From: Darksidea phi
Lineage: Eukaryota; Ascomycota; Dothideomycetes; Pleosporales; Lentitheciaceae
DNA length: 64,000 nucleotides
Assembly: GCA_030770425.1 (NCBI GenBank)
Contig: JASJFT010000109.1
Span: forward strand, 1 to 64,000
Direction of reading: 5' to 3'
A model generated the notes under the pieces. It ran no database searches and had not been told where the DNA came from. It saw only the letters and a program-made list of their open reading frames with translations. Shown here piece by piece: positions 43,560-56,511 of this stretch. The position numbers and the translations under genes are program-made. Each line of letters opens with the position of its first letter. Positions within the stretch are counted from its first letter, which is position 1.

Positions 43560-44503
43560 CTAATCTATTTCCATTCTCGGCCGATCACCATATATCTCCA
43601 CATTGTATACCCTCTCCCTTTGCACAATCACAAATCCAACTGCTCCTATGGACGAGTAGAGTTCTTGTGAAGGCTCTACATTTACCTCTACTTCGAATGT
43701 CGTCGCTTCTATCCGCTTTAGTGGCGGCAGAATGCCCTCTAGGACCCGTTGCTTTCCCTCGTTTGCATCCCATGTACCGTCGCCAATCTGAACAACAAGA
43801 TCCAGTGTCAAAGATTCAAGCTTTGGTATGTTACCTAATTGCTCGCAACACTTGCTCCATTTGACAATGTTGTCTGGCAACCAAATACCACCTGGACGAT
43901 CCCAGCACCATGAACAATCAAAAAGAGTGGAGATGTGAACACGGCGGATCGCGCTCCACTGAACGGTTGGGATGGTCGATGTGAACGCTAAAAGTCCCGT
44001 CGATCCTCTGAAATGGAAAGTGTTTCCCTGGTACAGCACTGCCAGCGCTTCAGAATATCTGACAGCAAATCAAAAAAGGTAGTCGTTTACTTGGACAGAC
44101 GCACTTACAAGCGGCGGCATACTAACAAGATTGCCAGTAACTTATCATCTGTCTCGATCGCGCAGCGGCGTGAGAAAACGTTGCCCGCAGGAACAATCAT
44201 GCGATCCTCTCCGTAGCAAGTGTGGTGCTGCCAGGTCGGAAAAGGCAATTCCATGTTGGTACACCAGAAATGGGCGACCTTTCGCCATTTTCTTGATGGC
44301 ACGTTTTGGCATATGTGGAGAAACCGTTGTTGATCAACAAGAACAGCATGATAGACCATAAGTCGTAGCTCCGCGCTGAGCTCGTCGAAGAAGGGAGATT
44401 GTCGTTGTGGATTCATACTGGGCCTAGTTGTGCTTTCGTCGTCGCGTAGTGGCCATGCCGGAGAATATTCCTTGGGAAAGATTTTTCGGAAAAGATTGCG
44501 CAT
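43560..44503 (-). CDS. DUF7730 family protein
   Basis: Two exons on the minus strand, 44503-44109 and 44058-43560, with a 50-bp intron (gtaagt to gtcag), encode 297 residues. The N-terminal part has FFDELSAELRLMVYHAVLVD, the usual entry of this fungal F-box-like family, and splicing restores CRRLYSEALAVLYQGNTFHF, its most conserved block. The second exon contains STIPTVQWSAIRRVHI and a leucine-rich end. The family is large in Dothideomycetes and has no established biochemical role. A broken relative lies at 18.2-19.2 kb. The gene is convergent with the metalloprotease gene, 138 bp away. Confidence 0.8.
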
Positions 44504-45807
44504 CTTAAGGAAGTCGAGTAGGGTAATGATTGCTTTACGATTGTCGAATAATGCTCAAAGATTTGGGCCTTTTTAGTGTTGTAAGAGTGTGTTTCCTAGA
44601 AATGTATCGGGTTGTCGTCAGATGTGGGCTCAAAGCACTCATATAGAATTCATCGACTACGCCGCCCACTAGTCGACTACGCCTCTAGAGTTCCGATGCT
44701 GATCCTCCGTCAGCCTTACTGTGCCGTGCGGGGTAATAATAGATACCGTCTTGGCGCACTCATGCGCGGCGAACAACAAAGCACCTTAGGCTTTAATTTT
44801 CAATCGTGATACAAGCATAGTATCGTAAGAGATAAGAAGCGCAGAGTAGTAGTATATATCTCTCGACCTGCTCAAGTTGGGCGCATTAACGGGGAATCAT
44901 CGAGCAGGCTGCTAGCTGACGCCCAATGGGCGCTTGCGGTGGTGCTCAGCCGGGCGGGCGCAACGCCGACGTACAGCCTCGACGTTGCCTTTCCGCCGCG
45001 ATTCTGGTGGATCGCAACGGATGAAGAGATAGGACGTAAACTGCGAGCTTGAAGGTATAGCGACTGATTAGAAACAATTCGAATATATATAGACGTGTCG
45101 CGACTACTATAGCAACGAGAACTCAAATAGGTACGTTCGTAAGTTCGAGCCAGTTACGCCCGAAGCGAGCCCGGGTTACGCTAAATGTACTAGAGTCTAT
45201 ATTAGTAGGATCCCTACTTCGCTGATTCGCTAGCTCATTTTAACTATACCGCGAAGAATTCAGGCCTGCAGCGCGCGCGTAGCTATTAGACGAAGTATTA
45301 AGTAGCTATTACCCTGAAAAATACTAAAAAGCTATGTATTTACTATATAAATCACTATTAAGGGGGGTCGTTGATGGGGGCAGATCAGCTGCTGAATTCG
45401 GTATCGACCCTCGGCGAACCATATTTTTGGCCTAGTACTGTACTACGGCCTTTATTCGAGCCTTCCTAGGGGTATCAAAATTTGTAATTCCTCGTTTTTG
45501 ACATCCTTAATAGATGCGCAACCTCAAAAAGTATATATAGAGGCGTTGTGGGGGGTAGTAGGTGTTGATAGATTTCGCGGGGGCGGATGATGCGGCATTT
45601 TCGCGGTGGGCGTTTTTTCGGAACCCGCGTGCCGTGCGCATCCAAATCCAATGGTTTAAAGTGCCAGCCGGGTAAGGCTCAGTTTACAATCTCCTGAAGT
45701 GAGGCTTCTTCCCTCTGCTTTTGCCTTCTGTTTGCGCCCTGTTCTTCAGGTGTCGCGGCCTGATTCTGTCCCGATTCTCACTGCCTCGACTTGCACCTTT
45801 GGCGGCA
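44504..45807. other. Gene-poor region with a GC-rich island and AT-rich remnants
   Basis: About 1.3 kb. 44870-45060 is GC-rich with no supportable protein. 45130-45560 is AT-rich and partly RIP-like. No intact gene or clear repeat end identified. Confidence 0.4.
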
Positions 45808-46671
45808 ATGCATCTCCGCCCCGCCACGACCAGGGACCTGCATCGCCTCGCTGAGATCACGGTATCCAGCCTGCGCGATGACCCGACCTTCGACTACATG
45901 TGGCGCTACGAAGCCGAGTATCCCGAGGACAACTACTAGTTCTGGGAGCTGCAGCTGACCCAAGACATCTACAACGAGCGATACAGTTTCATTGTCGCGG
46001 CGACAGACGAAAAAGACGATTTTGGCAAGGACGTGCCGCACGATCTCCCAATTGCATATGGCATCTGGGAGAGGCTGGGAAGCGACGAGCATGCGAAGGA
46101 GCGGCGGAAGAGGAAGAACACGTGGCACAATATGTTCGACAGTACGTTGAATACCAATACCAACGGCTGCATCTGAACCAGAACATGTTGCATGGTCAAT
46201 TCAGATGGACGTTGAAGGATAGTTGTGCTAATGCGATAGATAGAATTCACGGCAAAGGCAACGGCATGGTCGGTGTCTAAGAAGTACAAGCGCCGAGACG
46301 CCGACTTCGCCCGCCTTAAGGCTTTCGAGGAAGCAGAAGTAGAAACTAGACAGCGCTACTTTACATCTCAGCACCCGGGGCTCTGGTACATGCAGCTGCT
46401 CGTGACGCACCGTGACTTCCGGCGACACGGCGCGGGGTCGGCCATCGTCAAATGGGGTGCGTAGCAGGCGGATGTGGAGGGCGTATAGGCGGGCACGGAG
46501 AGTAGCCCTATGGGCGAGCCGGTGTACAAGAGTGTTGGTATGTATGAGGTTGGGCGGATGGTAGTTCAGGTCGAGGGCGATAACGCTAGGCTAGATTTCC
46601 CGGTTATGCTAAGAGCGCCGTTAAAGGTAGGATATAGTCGTGGTAATGAGAAGGGGCCTTTTACGCCTTAA
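45808..46671 (+). pseudogene. GNAT N-acetyltransferase killed by three TAG codons
   Basis: From ATG 45808 the frame reads as a GNAT acetyltransferase: MHLRPATTRDLHRLAEI, then FDYMWRYEAEYPEDNY. TAG at 45937-45939 interrupts it; the same frame continues cleanly (FWELQLTQDIYNERYSFIVA) to a probable intron of about 90 bp (gtacgt near 46142, acceptor gatag near 46230). The second exon has the acetyl-CoA-binding core: WYMQLLVTHRDFRRHGAGSA followed by VKWGA, then TAG at 46462-46464 and TAG at 46486-46488, and continues in frame (ESSPMGEPVYKSVGM) to a TAA at 46669-46671. All three stops are TAG and replace positions where Trp or Gln is plausible. No frameshift is needed, so inactivation by point mutation looks recent. 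Confidence 0.75.
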
Positions 46672-46750
46672 GTGTGCGGAATAAGAGAGTATGTAGAAGA
46701 GATAGGACTACTATAGTTTCGGATAACTTTAGTAAGACCTTATTTTATTT

Positions 46751-46990
46751 TTTTGTTTGGATTTGCATAGTGGGAGCTCTTTTGTAAGGTCCGCACGAAA
46801 TATAGTAGGAGTTTGTACACAGTAGAGGTGTTATACCCACACCTTATACACGATAATAGAGCTGTAGAGCTGTACATAGTAATACCGACGAGGTGATATT
46901 TCGAATATCGAGCATTGAGGCGGTTGGGAGACCAACAGCGGTAGCGACGAGCTGGCACACCCACACTACCGCCCACGGTATAAAAATTCG
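46751..46990 (-). mobile_element. Truncated copy of repeat family R1, reverse orientation
   Basis: On the minus strand this segment matches the right part of the 36.0-37.2 kb insertion over about 240 bp, including tttcgtgcggacctt and the terminal ctatgcaaatccaaac. Beyond that end an A-rich run follows (in minus orientation), as after a non-LTR retroelement. The copy stops near attttta at 46990. Confidence 0.55.
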
Positions 46991-47278
46991 TGTAAATACA
47001 TTGGGCCAATTTAGCACCTAACCTTTCCCTCTCTCTAGTTAGTAATTGCAGATTCATCGAGTTTCCATCAAACGTATTATCGATCCCATTCTTCTACATA
47101 ATAGTAGAACATTCTTCCGTTCCTTCGTATGCAAATCATCACTCGTCACGCTAAATCCAAAACCAAAACGATAGCGGCGACAGAGCGCCAAACCAAAAGG
47201 AAAAGATATCAAGCCCTTGTAGGCTTGTAGAAGGGAAGGAAAAATCAAGGAGAGTCGTTTTGCGAGAACGCGTATCAA
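46991..47278. other. Intergenic region
   Basis: Nearly 300 bp between the repeat and the next gene's stop codon; no gene seen. Confidence 0.35.
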
Positions 47279-48041
47279 CTATTGAGGGAGGTTGAGCGAG
47301 TTGATGTAGGTTTCGAGTGTCTGCTTGCGCGAGCTAAAGCGATCGACTTCGCCATCAACCCAGAATGGACCATGGATTATCGCCTCGTCTTTCCAGCGCT
47401 CTAGCATTTCGCTGTTCTTCGCCTTTCTGAACCTCTCAAGCGCCCAGTCCTTAGCCTTCGGCTCCGAATAGGTCATCCTTGGAGCTCGCTCTTCGATGAC
47501 TGGCGCAAACTGAGCCCCTATGTGGGAAGTGATAGGCCCCGAAGCTGTGCGGGAGACAATCTAGTGATAGTCGAGAGGCCCCCCCCCCTCAGCATAGATC
47601 ATGGGTACGGGAGCTGACTTGGTATATTCGTATTGGAAGAAGGATTGGGGCATCCTGTCACTGCGGGAAGATCGGTAGCCTCCGCAGCAAGCGCACTTCT
47701 TGTGAGGTTCGGATCGGAAAGATGAAAAAGAAGCGGTGTCATAATGCGTTGCTAAGCCACAGCGCGGAGAGCGGACCATCCTTGAAGGGGAGTAGCTCGA
47801 GGTGTCTCGACCTGTATACGACAGCGGAGGTTCGCTGCGACCGTGTGAGGAATGGTAAGACCGACCGGATTGGGCAGTTGAGCTTTGGCGAGATGGGCAT
47901 GACCGAACTGAGCCTTGTGTGCGAGTTTGGGCGGGCTGCAATGGCAATGTTAGTTGGAGTGGAAAGGACGGATGAATTAAGCAAAAGAAGAATAAATCAT
48001 ACTGAGCTTGACATTCTGATTTGGCTTGGCTGCGATGGCAT
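47279..48041 (-). CDS. Small basic Ser/Arg-rich protein of unknown function
   Basis: Minus strand. The best intact model has exons 48041-48003, 47935-47609 and 47509-47279 (198 residues). Intron 1 (67 bp, gtatga to ttgcag, branch ctaac) is convincing. Without a second intron, the frame meets TAG at 47563-47561 and then continues in the same frame to 47279; a 99-bp intron (gtaccc donor at 47608, acceptor ctcag ending 47510) removes it in phase. A G-homopolymer of about ten lies inside that intron. The N-terminal half is Ser/Arg/Tyr-rich and disordered with a CACCGGY motif; the C-terminal half is helical and charged (AKDWALERFRKAKNSEML). If intron 2 is wrong, this is another gene cut by TAG. 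Family not recognised. Confidence 0.5.
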
Positions 48042-48334
48042 GGTGACAGAGTGAGTGGGATGGGAGTCGTATCGATGCATCGCGAACGACCAATCAAAGG
48101 GTTAGAGATAAAACGGGATCGATATCTTGATCACGTTGGTGGGTGTAAGGCTCGCGGTTGTAGACCGGTTACACTTTTCGGAATGGTTGCAAAATGCCTT
48201 GCCGCGTCGTGAGTGGCTGAACAGGAGCCAAGCCTCTTAGGTGTCTCGACCGAGACCTACAGGCAAACATTACACAGTTTGATCACATGATTATAGTACT
48301 TTTCTGATTCTAACGCGAAACTCCGCTGACGCCT

Positions 48335-48480
48335 CTCTTCTTTTCTCTATGTTTTCCACCTCTTTTCTCTTTCTTTTCTCCTTTTTTTCTTCTTTTTTTT
48401 CTTTTTTCTTCTTTTTTTCTTCTTTTTTTTTTTCTTTTTTTTTTCTCTTTTCTCTTTTTTTCTCTTTAGTTCTCTTACTT
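48335..48480 (+). repeat. Long polypyrimidine (CT-rich) tract at the edge of the AT-rich block
   Basis: About 145 bp almost entirely C and T (A/G-rich on the other strand), with runs of T. It sits exactly where normal sequence changes to RIP-mutated AT-rich DNA. Confidence 0.8.
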
Positions 48481-48572
48481 TTATATATTTATATAAATTT
48501 TTAAAATACTTTCTAACTATTTTAATACTCTATACTTTATTATTATAACTCTACGCGAACTATAGGGTATAA

Positions 48573-48828
48573 TATTATAGAGTAGACGGCTTAGAGACTA
48601 AGTACGATTAGAGATTTTACTAGGTATAAGAATTAGCCTAGTACTAATAGCTATTTACTAAATCTCGTAATCTAATAGAGTCTAATAGAGTCTAGTAGTA
48701 TTAGTATTAAGGTATAGTTAGAGGTTATTTCTATATATAAAATACTATCTTTTTTAACTTATAGAAATAAAAGCTTTTACTTTTAGAGACTATATACTAT
48801 AGTAATTTATACTAAAATTATTATAATA
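48573..48828 (+). repeat. 5' LTR of the Copia element
   Basis: 256 bp beginning tattatagagtagacgg and ending ttataata. The usual TG...CA ends read TA...TA, as expected after RIP. It differs from the 3' LTR almost only by transitions. Confidence 0.9.
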
Positions 48829-51800
48829 ATTATAAGTCTAGATTATAACTAATTACTTTTAAATAATAATAACTTATTACTCTTATTATTAATATTAATT
48901 AACGTATAGAGAGCTAATATTCTTACTATTACTCTTATTATTACTAGAAACTCCTCGGCGCTTAAAGAGCTATTATTATTAATAATAAATACTAAAGAAG
49001 ATCCTATAGTAACGTATATTACTATTATTTTTAAGACTTAAAGTAACTAGTATAAATAACTATTCGTTTTTAAGAATAAGACTAAATAATATAAAATTTA
49101 GAAATACTATAATTCTAATCTTAAAATAGTACTAGATATTAAGGAGCTAATAAAATCCTTACTTATAACGTATAAAGCTAGTACTATTAGTATAACTTAG
49201 TTATTATTTAATAATTAAATATTATATAGAGTCGAGCTTATCTAATATTAAAAAGAGAAGAAGGACTATAAATAACTAGAGAAAGGCTTAAGGATAATTA
49301 ACTTAGAGATTAGTAAAATAATTATAGTAATAAATCTATATTTAATATAGAATAAAAAAGATCTATAGAATTAACTTAAGGTATTAAAAAGATATATTAT
49401 ATCTATAGATATCTTATAATATTAGAAACTTAAAGCTAAATATAGATAACTATAAATACCCTTATATAGTAAGAAGCTAGTCGACTAATTATATAACTAG
49501 ATTAAGATTATAAATAAGTATAAGATTATTAGTCTTTTTAATATTAAAATATTTTATATATAGAAGGACTTCGTAAAAGTATATTACGTATTTAATACTA
49601 AGTATAGTATCTTAGCTCTCTAAGATATTCTAAAGGCTTAGTATAATAAAGTAGAAGTATAGTTATTATAATATTATATTACTAAGTTTAAGTTGTTTCT
49701 AAAAATAGCTAAACTAGCTATAATAACTAGATATAATACTATAGCTATTACTTAACTTACTATTACTAATATAAATAATAGTAATAGCTCTAGTAATAAT
49801 AATAATAATAACTAGGAAAAGAGAAATAATAGAACCCTAAAGATATATCTCTATAGACGAGTATACTAATAGATTAACTATTTTATACTTAATCCTTTAG
49901 TAAAGAAATATCTTAAAAACTATACTATAAGTACTAAAATTAGATACTAAGTTAATAAAGCTCTAGAGGTTAATCTAATACTTAAAGCTTATATTAATAA
50001 GACTATTAAGCGTTTAATAAACTATATTAAATAGAAGATAGCTTAGTCTACTCCTATAATACTATTTAGCTTTAATAATAGAACTTATTTATTAAAACCT
50101 TCGACTTATATAGTCTATATAATCGACGATATAGCTATACTAATAGATAATCTAGTAGTACTTATTAAAAATTAAGATACTATATAAAATAAGTATCTTT
50201 ATAATTATTAAATATTAGATTCTAGTTTAAATATATACGTCGTTAACTTAAATTTATAAATTAGCTAGAAATAAGAGTATAATACTACGATTTATAAATA
50301 TATTAATACTAGTACTAAAGTTATAAAAGTTAAAACTTAAGATTTTATAATACTTAAAATTTATACTCCTTATAATAGTATAATAGAGATCTAATTAACG
50401 TACGTTACTCTAGTCCCTAGCTTTATTACTAGCGTAATAGAACTAGAGAGGTATTATACTATTAATATTTATTTTAACTTAGAACGCGATATATTATATT
50501 ATAAGAACTAGAGTAATATACTTACTCTACTCGAGTATTCGAATAGCTACTAGCTAGTTAATATTAATACTATATAGAGGCTATATATTAAGTTATTATT
50601 ATTATTTATAACTAGCTATTAGAAGTTATATATTCTAAAATCTATATAATAAGTTAGTAATTAAATCGCTTATCTAATATAGAAATACCCTAGCTAGAGA
50701 ATAATAGCTTACCTAATAGATATTATTTATAGAGTTATTATTAATAGAACTAATAATTAAAAGCTATATAAGATATATATTAAAATAAAGCTTATAAAAT
50801 AAATCTTATATTATTAATAGAAAGACTATATAATACGACCGTTTAAACGTATATCGTTAGATATCGTTTAGCTTCTATTAATAGAAGAAGAGTATCTTAA
50901 TAAAGATAAATATAGAGACTATAGTATTAATTAATATACTAAGTAGTATAAAGTAGAAATATTTTCTAGTCGTTTAAAATCTATTATTAATCGCTAGGTT
51001 ATACGGACCTTACGTAAGATATAATATTAATTTAAATATAATATTATTAAAGTATAAACTAATAATAAGTAAGAATTTAGTATCTTATCTAATCTATTTA
51101 AATAGACCTATAATAATCTAGGTATTATATATAAGAAGCGAGCGCCCTATATAAATAAATAAAATAAGAATACTAAATATACTAAAGTAATATTAGTTAT
51201 ATATATAAGAGTATTACGACTTTAAACTAATCTATCTAAATTATTATTAAATAAACTATTTCTAATAGCGGCGTATATCCTTAATAGAACGTTATTAAAG
51301 AAGTTAAACTAGAAAATACCGTACGAGCTTATCTAGGGTAGAAAGTCTTAAGTTATTTATATATATTCTATTAGCTATAAAGCCTATATACTAAATAGAT
51401 AGTTTGAAAAAGTTAATAAACTTAAGAGTAGAATATTAATAAGTTATCTTATTAGTTATAATTTAATAAATATCTATTATATCTAGCTACTAATAAAGGA
51501 CTAGATAATTTAAACTCGTAATATTATATTTAACTTAAATAGCTTTTTTAAGAACCTAAAAGACTATACTAAAAAGTTAATTATTAAGGAAATTATCGAG
51601 CTACTTAATATACCTAATATTTAGTATTCTAAGAAAATTAGTATCGATAATTTACTAATACTATATTAACTATTAATAAGTAAAATAACTATATCTACTT
51701 CTCTAACTAATACGTAGGTAGAGGGTAAGAGATAATAAGATAGCTAGATATAGTAAAATAAGATTATTAAGAAGAATACTAAGTTCTATAGAGAACTACT

Positions 51801-53871
51801 TTTACTAGTATCTTTAGCTTATACTAATTCTAATTCGGCCTATACTAGTCCTAATTAGATAGAGAACTCTAAAAACTCTTTAAATAACGCGGTAATACCT
51901 TTAAATAACGCTTTAACGTAATAAAATTAACTATTAAACTTATTATAAGAACTTAATATAATAGAGATACCTAGATATAGTCCTAATTAAACTAGAAATA
52001 ATACTCTAAGAAGATAAAACCTCGATTTTAATAAGTCTAATATTATTCTAGAAGGATACTTAATATAATTAGCTTACTTATATAATCTATATTATTAAGT
52101 ATATTTACTATTTTATACGAATACTAATAATATTATATATAACTATTTATATAGCTTTATTACGATAATAAGATAGAACCTAGAATATAAGATTTATTAA
52201 TTATAGTTATCTAAGCCTCTAAAGAACTTTTAATAGCTAAGTAGTTACCTATATAGTAATTAGTTTTAAGCTACTATTAATATAGAATATTATTTAGTAT
52301 AGATAAAAGAATACTTTATAAAGATCTTACTTTAAACTACTAATACTAATATAAAGGTACTACTACTAATATAGATATTTATTTATAAAATTAATATAAA
52401 TAGCTATCTCTTAAAGTTTAAGATCTAGATTATAATTTAAAATAATCTATAATAGCTATATAATAATACCTATACTATTATACTAGCTACTCGTTTATTT
52501 TATACTCTACTTATAATTACTAATTAGTTTAGTCTAGAGTTAAAGTAATATAACGTTTTAATAATCTTTTTTAATACGAAGCTTAAGAAATATATATATA
52601 TAAGAATACTAGATAGCTTTAAGTATAATAATAAGATTCTAAAGGTACTACGTGTTTTCTATAGACTTAAAGAGACGCTACTATTATAATATAACGAATT
52701 TAAGAAGATATTAAATTAGCTTAATATATAAGAAGTAGAAGAATTTTCTTATATATATATTAATAACTAGCTAATTCTATTTATATACGTCGATAATATT
52801 ATTATAATCTATTATTCTAAGAATACTATACTTTATAAATATTTTAAAATAGATCTTATAAACTATTATAATATTAAGAAGCTAGATAATCTAAAGTAAT
52901 ATCTAGGAATTTAAGTTATATAGAATATAGAGAAATAATTAATTTAGCTTATATAAAACGTCTATATTAATAAAGTTATTAGAGAGTTTAATATCTAATT
53001 AAGTTCTCGCTCTATAAAAATACTACTTATAATAAATTAGTATAAGCTATCTACTAAGAAATCTAATAAGACGTATATAAAATACTATTAATAACTAGTT
53101 AACTATCTCGTATATCTCGTATAGTAAACGCGATCTAATTTAACTTATTCTTATAATTTATTAACGAGTTATCTTATAAATCTAAAATAGTAGTATATAA
53201 CTCTAATTAAGTACGTATAGTAATATATTAATAAGATAAAGTATTATACTCTATAAGGAATAACTATATAATATAGTAAAGTAGTCGAATATAATATAAT
53301 TAATAGTAAAATAATTAAATAGTTTAAAGCTACTAGTAATTTCTTAGAAGTAGCGAATATAGTATTTACTAACGATATCTATACTCGTCGGAGTAGCTAA
53401 AACTATCTATTTTAACTATTTAACCTAATTATTAATTAGAAATTAGCTTAGTAATATACTATTACTAAGAGTATAACTAAGGTAGAGCTATTTATCCTAA
53501 GTCTTACTAGCTTAGAGATAGCTAAGTAGTTAAAACTATTTAAAGGACTTAATCTTAAACTTAATAAGATATCTATTATTTAATATAATAACTAGTAAAC
53601 GGTTAGTATTATTATAAAGTAAGAAGAAAAGCTTAATACTAAGCTTAAATATATTAATATCTATTAGAGCTAGATTCGATAGAAGGTTATTTATAGCCAT
53701 CTTAATATATAATAGCTACCTACTACTAAGATACTCGTCGATAGATTTACTAAGATCCTTCTAAAGTAAAAGTATATATAGTTTATAAGATAATTAGATT
53801 TTATTAATATTAAAAGTCTAATTAAATAGGTTAGCTTTAAGAGCTACGAGTACCTCTAAGCTAAGGGGGTA

Positions 53872-54127
53872 TATTATAGAGTAGACGGCTTAGAGACTAA
53901 GTATAATTAGAGATTTTACTAGATATAAGGATTAGTCTAGTACTAATAGCTATTTACTAAATCTTATAATCTAATAGAGTCTAATAGAGTCTAGTAGTAT
54001 TAGTATTAAGATATAATTAGGGGTCGTTTTTATATATAAAATATTATCTTTTTTAACTTATAGAAATAAGAGCTTTTACTTTTAGAGACTATATACTATA
54101 ATAATTTATACTAAAATTACTATAATA
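53872..54127 (+). repeat. 3' LTR of the Copia element
   Basis: 256 bp, same start and end as the 5' LTR, preceded by a purine tract and followed by the TATAA target copy. Confidence 0.9.
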
Positions 54128-54180
54128 TATAAGATATTCTAAGAAAGCTATAAGCTAAGAAAATAACTTAATTAGTAATC

Positions 54181-54477
54181 TAATATTATATAATAATAAT
54201 CTAGTTAATCTATATCTTAGTATATAGAGTAAATAGAGTACTAGAATTAAGAATAGATATAAGAGAGTAAAGAATCTTCTTCTTTATCTTAATTCTTTAT
54301 AGTTAATCTCTTTAGTTTACCTAAGTACTTATAAATAAAATTAAATCTTCTTTTAAGTAGTTATTCTAATAATAGAATTTATTAACTTAATCTTAATCTA
54401 TTAGAATCTAATAGTATAATAAACGTACTATTAGCTTTAATCTAAATTCTATATTAAGATATATATAATATATAATA
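54181..54477 (+). repeat. Direct repeat R2, copy 1 (LTR-like)
   Basis: About 297 bp starting taatattatataataata and ending in an atataatatataata run. It matches 56512-56861 closely. It lies 53 bp after the Copia element. Confidence 0.75.
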
Positions 54478-56511
54478 TATTAACTACTCTAAACTAAGAT
54501 TATATTAATATAATAACTTTATCTAGCTTATATAATATCTTTAGAAAGAGTATAACTAGAGCTCTAATAATAAATCTAATAGCCCTCGTCTAATAATAAG
54601 TAGTATAGATACTAGAGTTATAATAGATTATAGTATTATTATAAGAAGTATTATAATAGATATAAATAGAACTCGCGACGAAGATAAAGATCCCGATACT
54701 AGAAAAATATAATAGTAGAAAGAAAGACTTAAAGCTATTTCTTATATAATTAGATTTATATTATTAGTTTAATTTTACTATATTTACTAGTAACTAGAAT
54801 AAGATTCTTACTATAGGTATATATATAATAGAGAAGATAATAATATAGATATAGCCCTTAATTAATAATTATATAACTAATAAAGATTTCTTATTAAAAT
54901 AATATAACGAAATAAAAATAGTATTTAAAGACTAGGATTTTATTACGACCTATTTTCTAGGTAATCTAGTTATTTTACTTATTTTCTATTTCGGTTAGTA
55001 GATTAGGTAATTTCGAGGATTAGTCTAATAGTTAATTAGCTTATTTAGTATACTAAGCTCTATTTAGGTATAAGAACCCCCTATTCTTATACTCTTATAG
55101 TACTATCTTAGGATAGCTTTAATATACCAATTCTACTATTAATTAATTAAAAGACTACTTTAGCTATTATAACTTCTAGTTAATTATACTTAGTCCTAGA
55201 GTCTTATATTATTCTAAGATCTCTAATTTTCGACTAGAGATAATAGCTAAATATTAACCTTTTAAAATTTCTAAAGATCTATAGTACTTAGAGTAGGTAG
55301 TATACGACGCTTTCTTAGATAAGTCTTAAAATTAACTACTTTAAGCCCTAATATTACTAGAGTATCTAGTATCTTTCTTAGAAAGGAGAGACCTATAAAA
55401 GTATTATATAGGATTAAATCTATATTTTAAACTCTATAATTAACTTATCTTTATACGATTAACTAGATTATTAAATTAGTATAATAATAAGATAGTAGAT
55501 ACTAAGAATTAAACTAACCCTTTAAGATCTAATCTATTTAATAAATAGCCCTTCTATTCTATCTCCCTATAGAAGAAAGATAAAGATAAGATATAAGTTA
55601 TAAGTTAGATAATAAATATATAAGTTATAAGTAGAGCTTAAAGTAGAATTAAAAGTTAAAAGTTCTTTTTTAAAAAAAAGTATATTAGTAAAAGTTAACT
55701 AAAACTTATAAACTAATCCTCTTAAAGATATTTATTAATAAAGATATATATATCGACCTCTAGACCCTTAAGACTATCTTTCTCTTTTAAAAGAAGAGTA
55801 TAAGTAAAGATAGTCTTAAGAAGAAGATTAATAAGTATACTAAGAGGATTAAATTATTCTAAAAAGAAAATAGATTCTAAATCTCCTATCTAATAAATAT
55901 TAAAGAATAGGAAGAACTTCTAGACTATAATATAGTTTAGAATATACTAGCTACCTAAAAGAGATCTAATTTAATTACTAATATTTTAATAGATAATAGT
56001 CTCTATCTTATTATAGCTAAAAGGTTAGTAAATATTATAAGAGTAGGTATAATTAATAGAAACGTCTTTATAAATATTATAACTAATAAGTTTAATTAAT
56101 TAGTTAAGGAAAGAGATAATTATAAAAAATAAGTTAAAAAGTTATAAAAAGAGCTTTAATAAGTTTAAAGAATTATAAGTAGATAGTAAAATTTAAAGAA
56201 AGATTTTAAGTAATCCTTCTTTATAACTATTTATACTAAGACTAGACTTATAATTCTCTTTTAGTATAACTTTAAGTTTACTTTTAAGACTCTACTATTA
56301 TAGTATAATTCTAATAGTAGATAAGATATAAAAGAGATAAGACTTCCTTTTATAATAATATAACTAAATAGTTTAAATATTAGTCTTTAAAGAATCTCTC
56401 TTATTTATTATATCTTACTTTAAACCTCTAGGCTCCTAGAAAGGTTCTAATAAGATTTAATCTAGTATTTAATCTTTTAGTTAAGCTTCTTATAAAAAAA
56501 GCTAATTACTA
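54478..56511. other. RIP-mutated AT-rich DNA between the two R2 copies
   Basis: About 2 kb with stops in all frames and almost no CA/TG. It is probably the internal part of an element bounded by R2, or its nested remains; I could not read protein motifs with confidence. Confidence 0.4.

Larger units (their letters stand above)
48573..54127 (+). mobile_element. Complete Ty1/Copia LTR retrotransposon, RIP-inactivated
   Basis: Two LTRs of exactly 256 bp bound the element, and TATAA at 48568-48572 and 54128-54132 is the 5-bp target duplication. An ordinary polypurine tract (aaggggg) stands just before the 3' LTR. Coding traces are on the plus strand in Copia order: reverse transcriptase near 52.6-53.0 kb, with tac-gtc-gat-aat at 52786-52797 reading Tyr-Val-Asp-Asn where Tyr-Val-Asp-Asp is expected, and the Copia-type RNase H end near 53.65-53.85 kb (traces such as TTKILVDRFTKILL). 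Dozens of TAA/TAG codons interrupt all frames. The element is dead. Gag and integrase must lie between 48.9 and 52 kb but I could not place borders. Confidence 0.85.
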
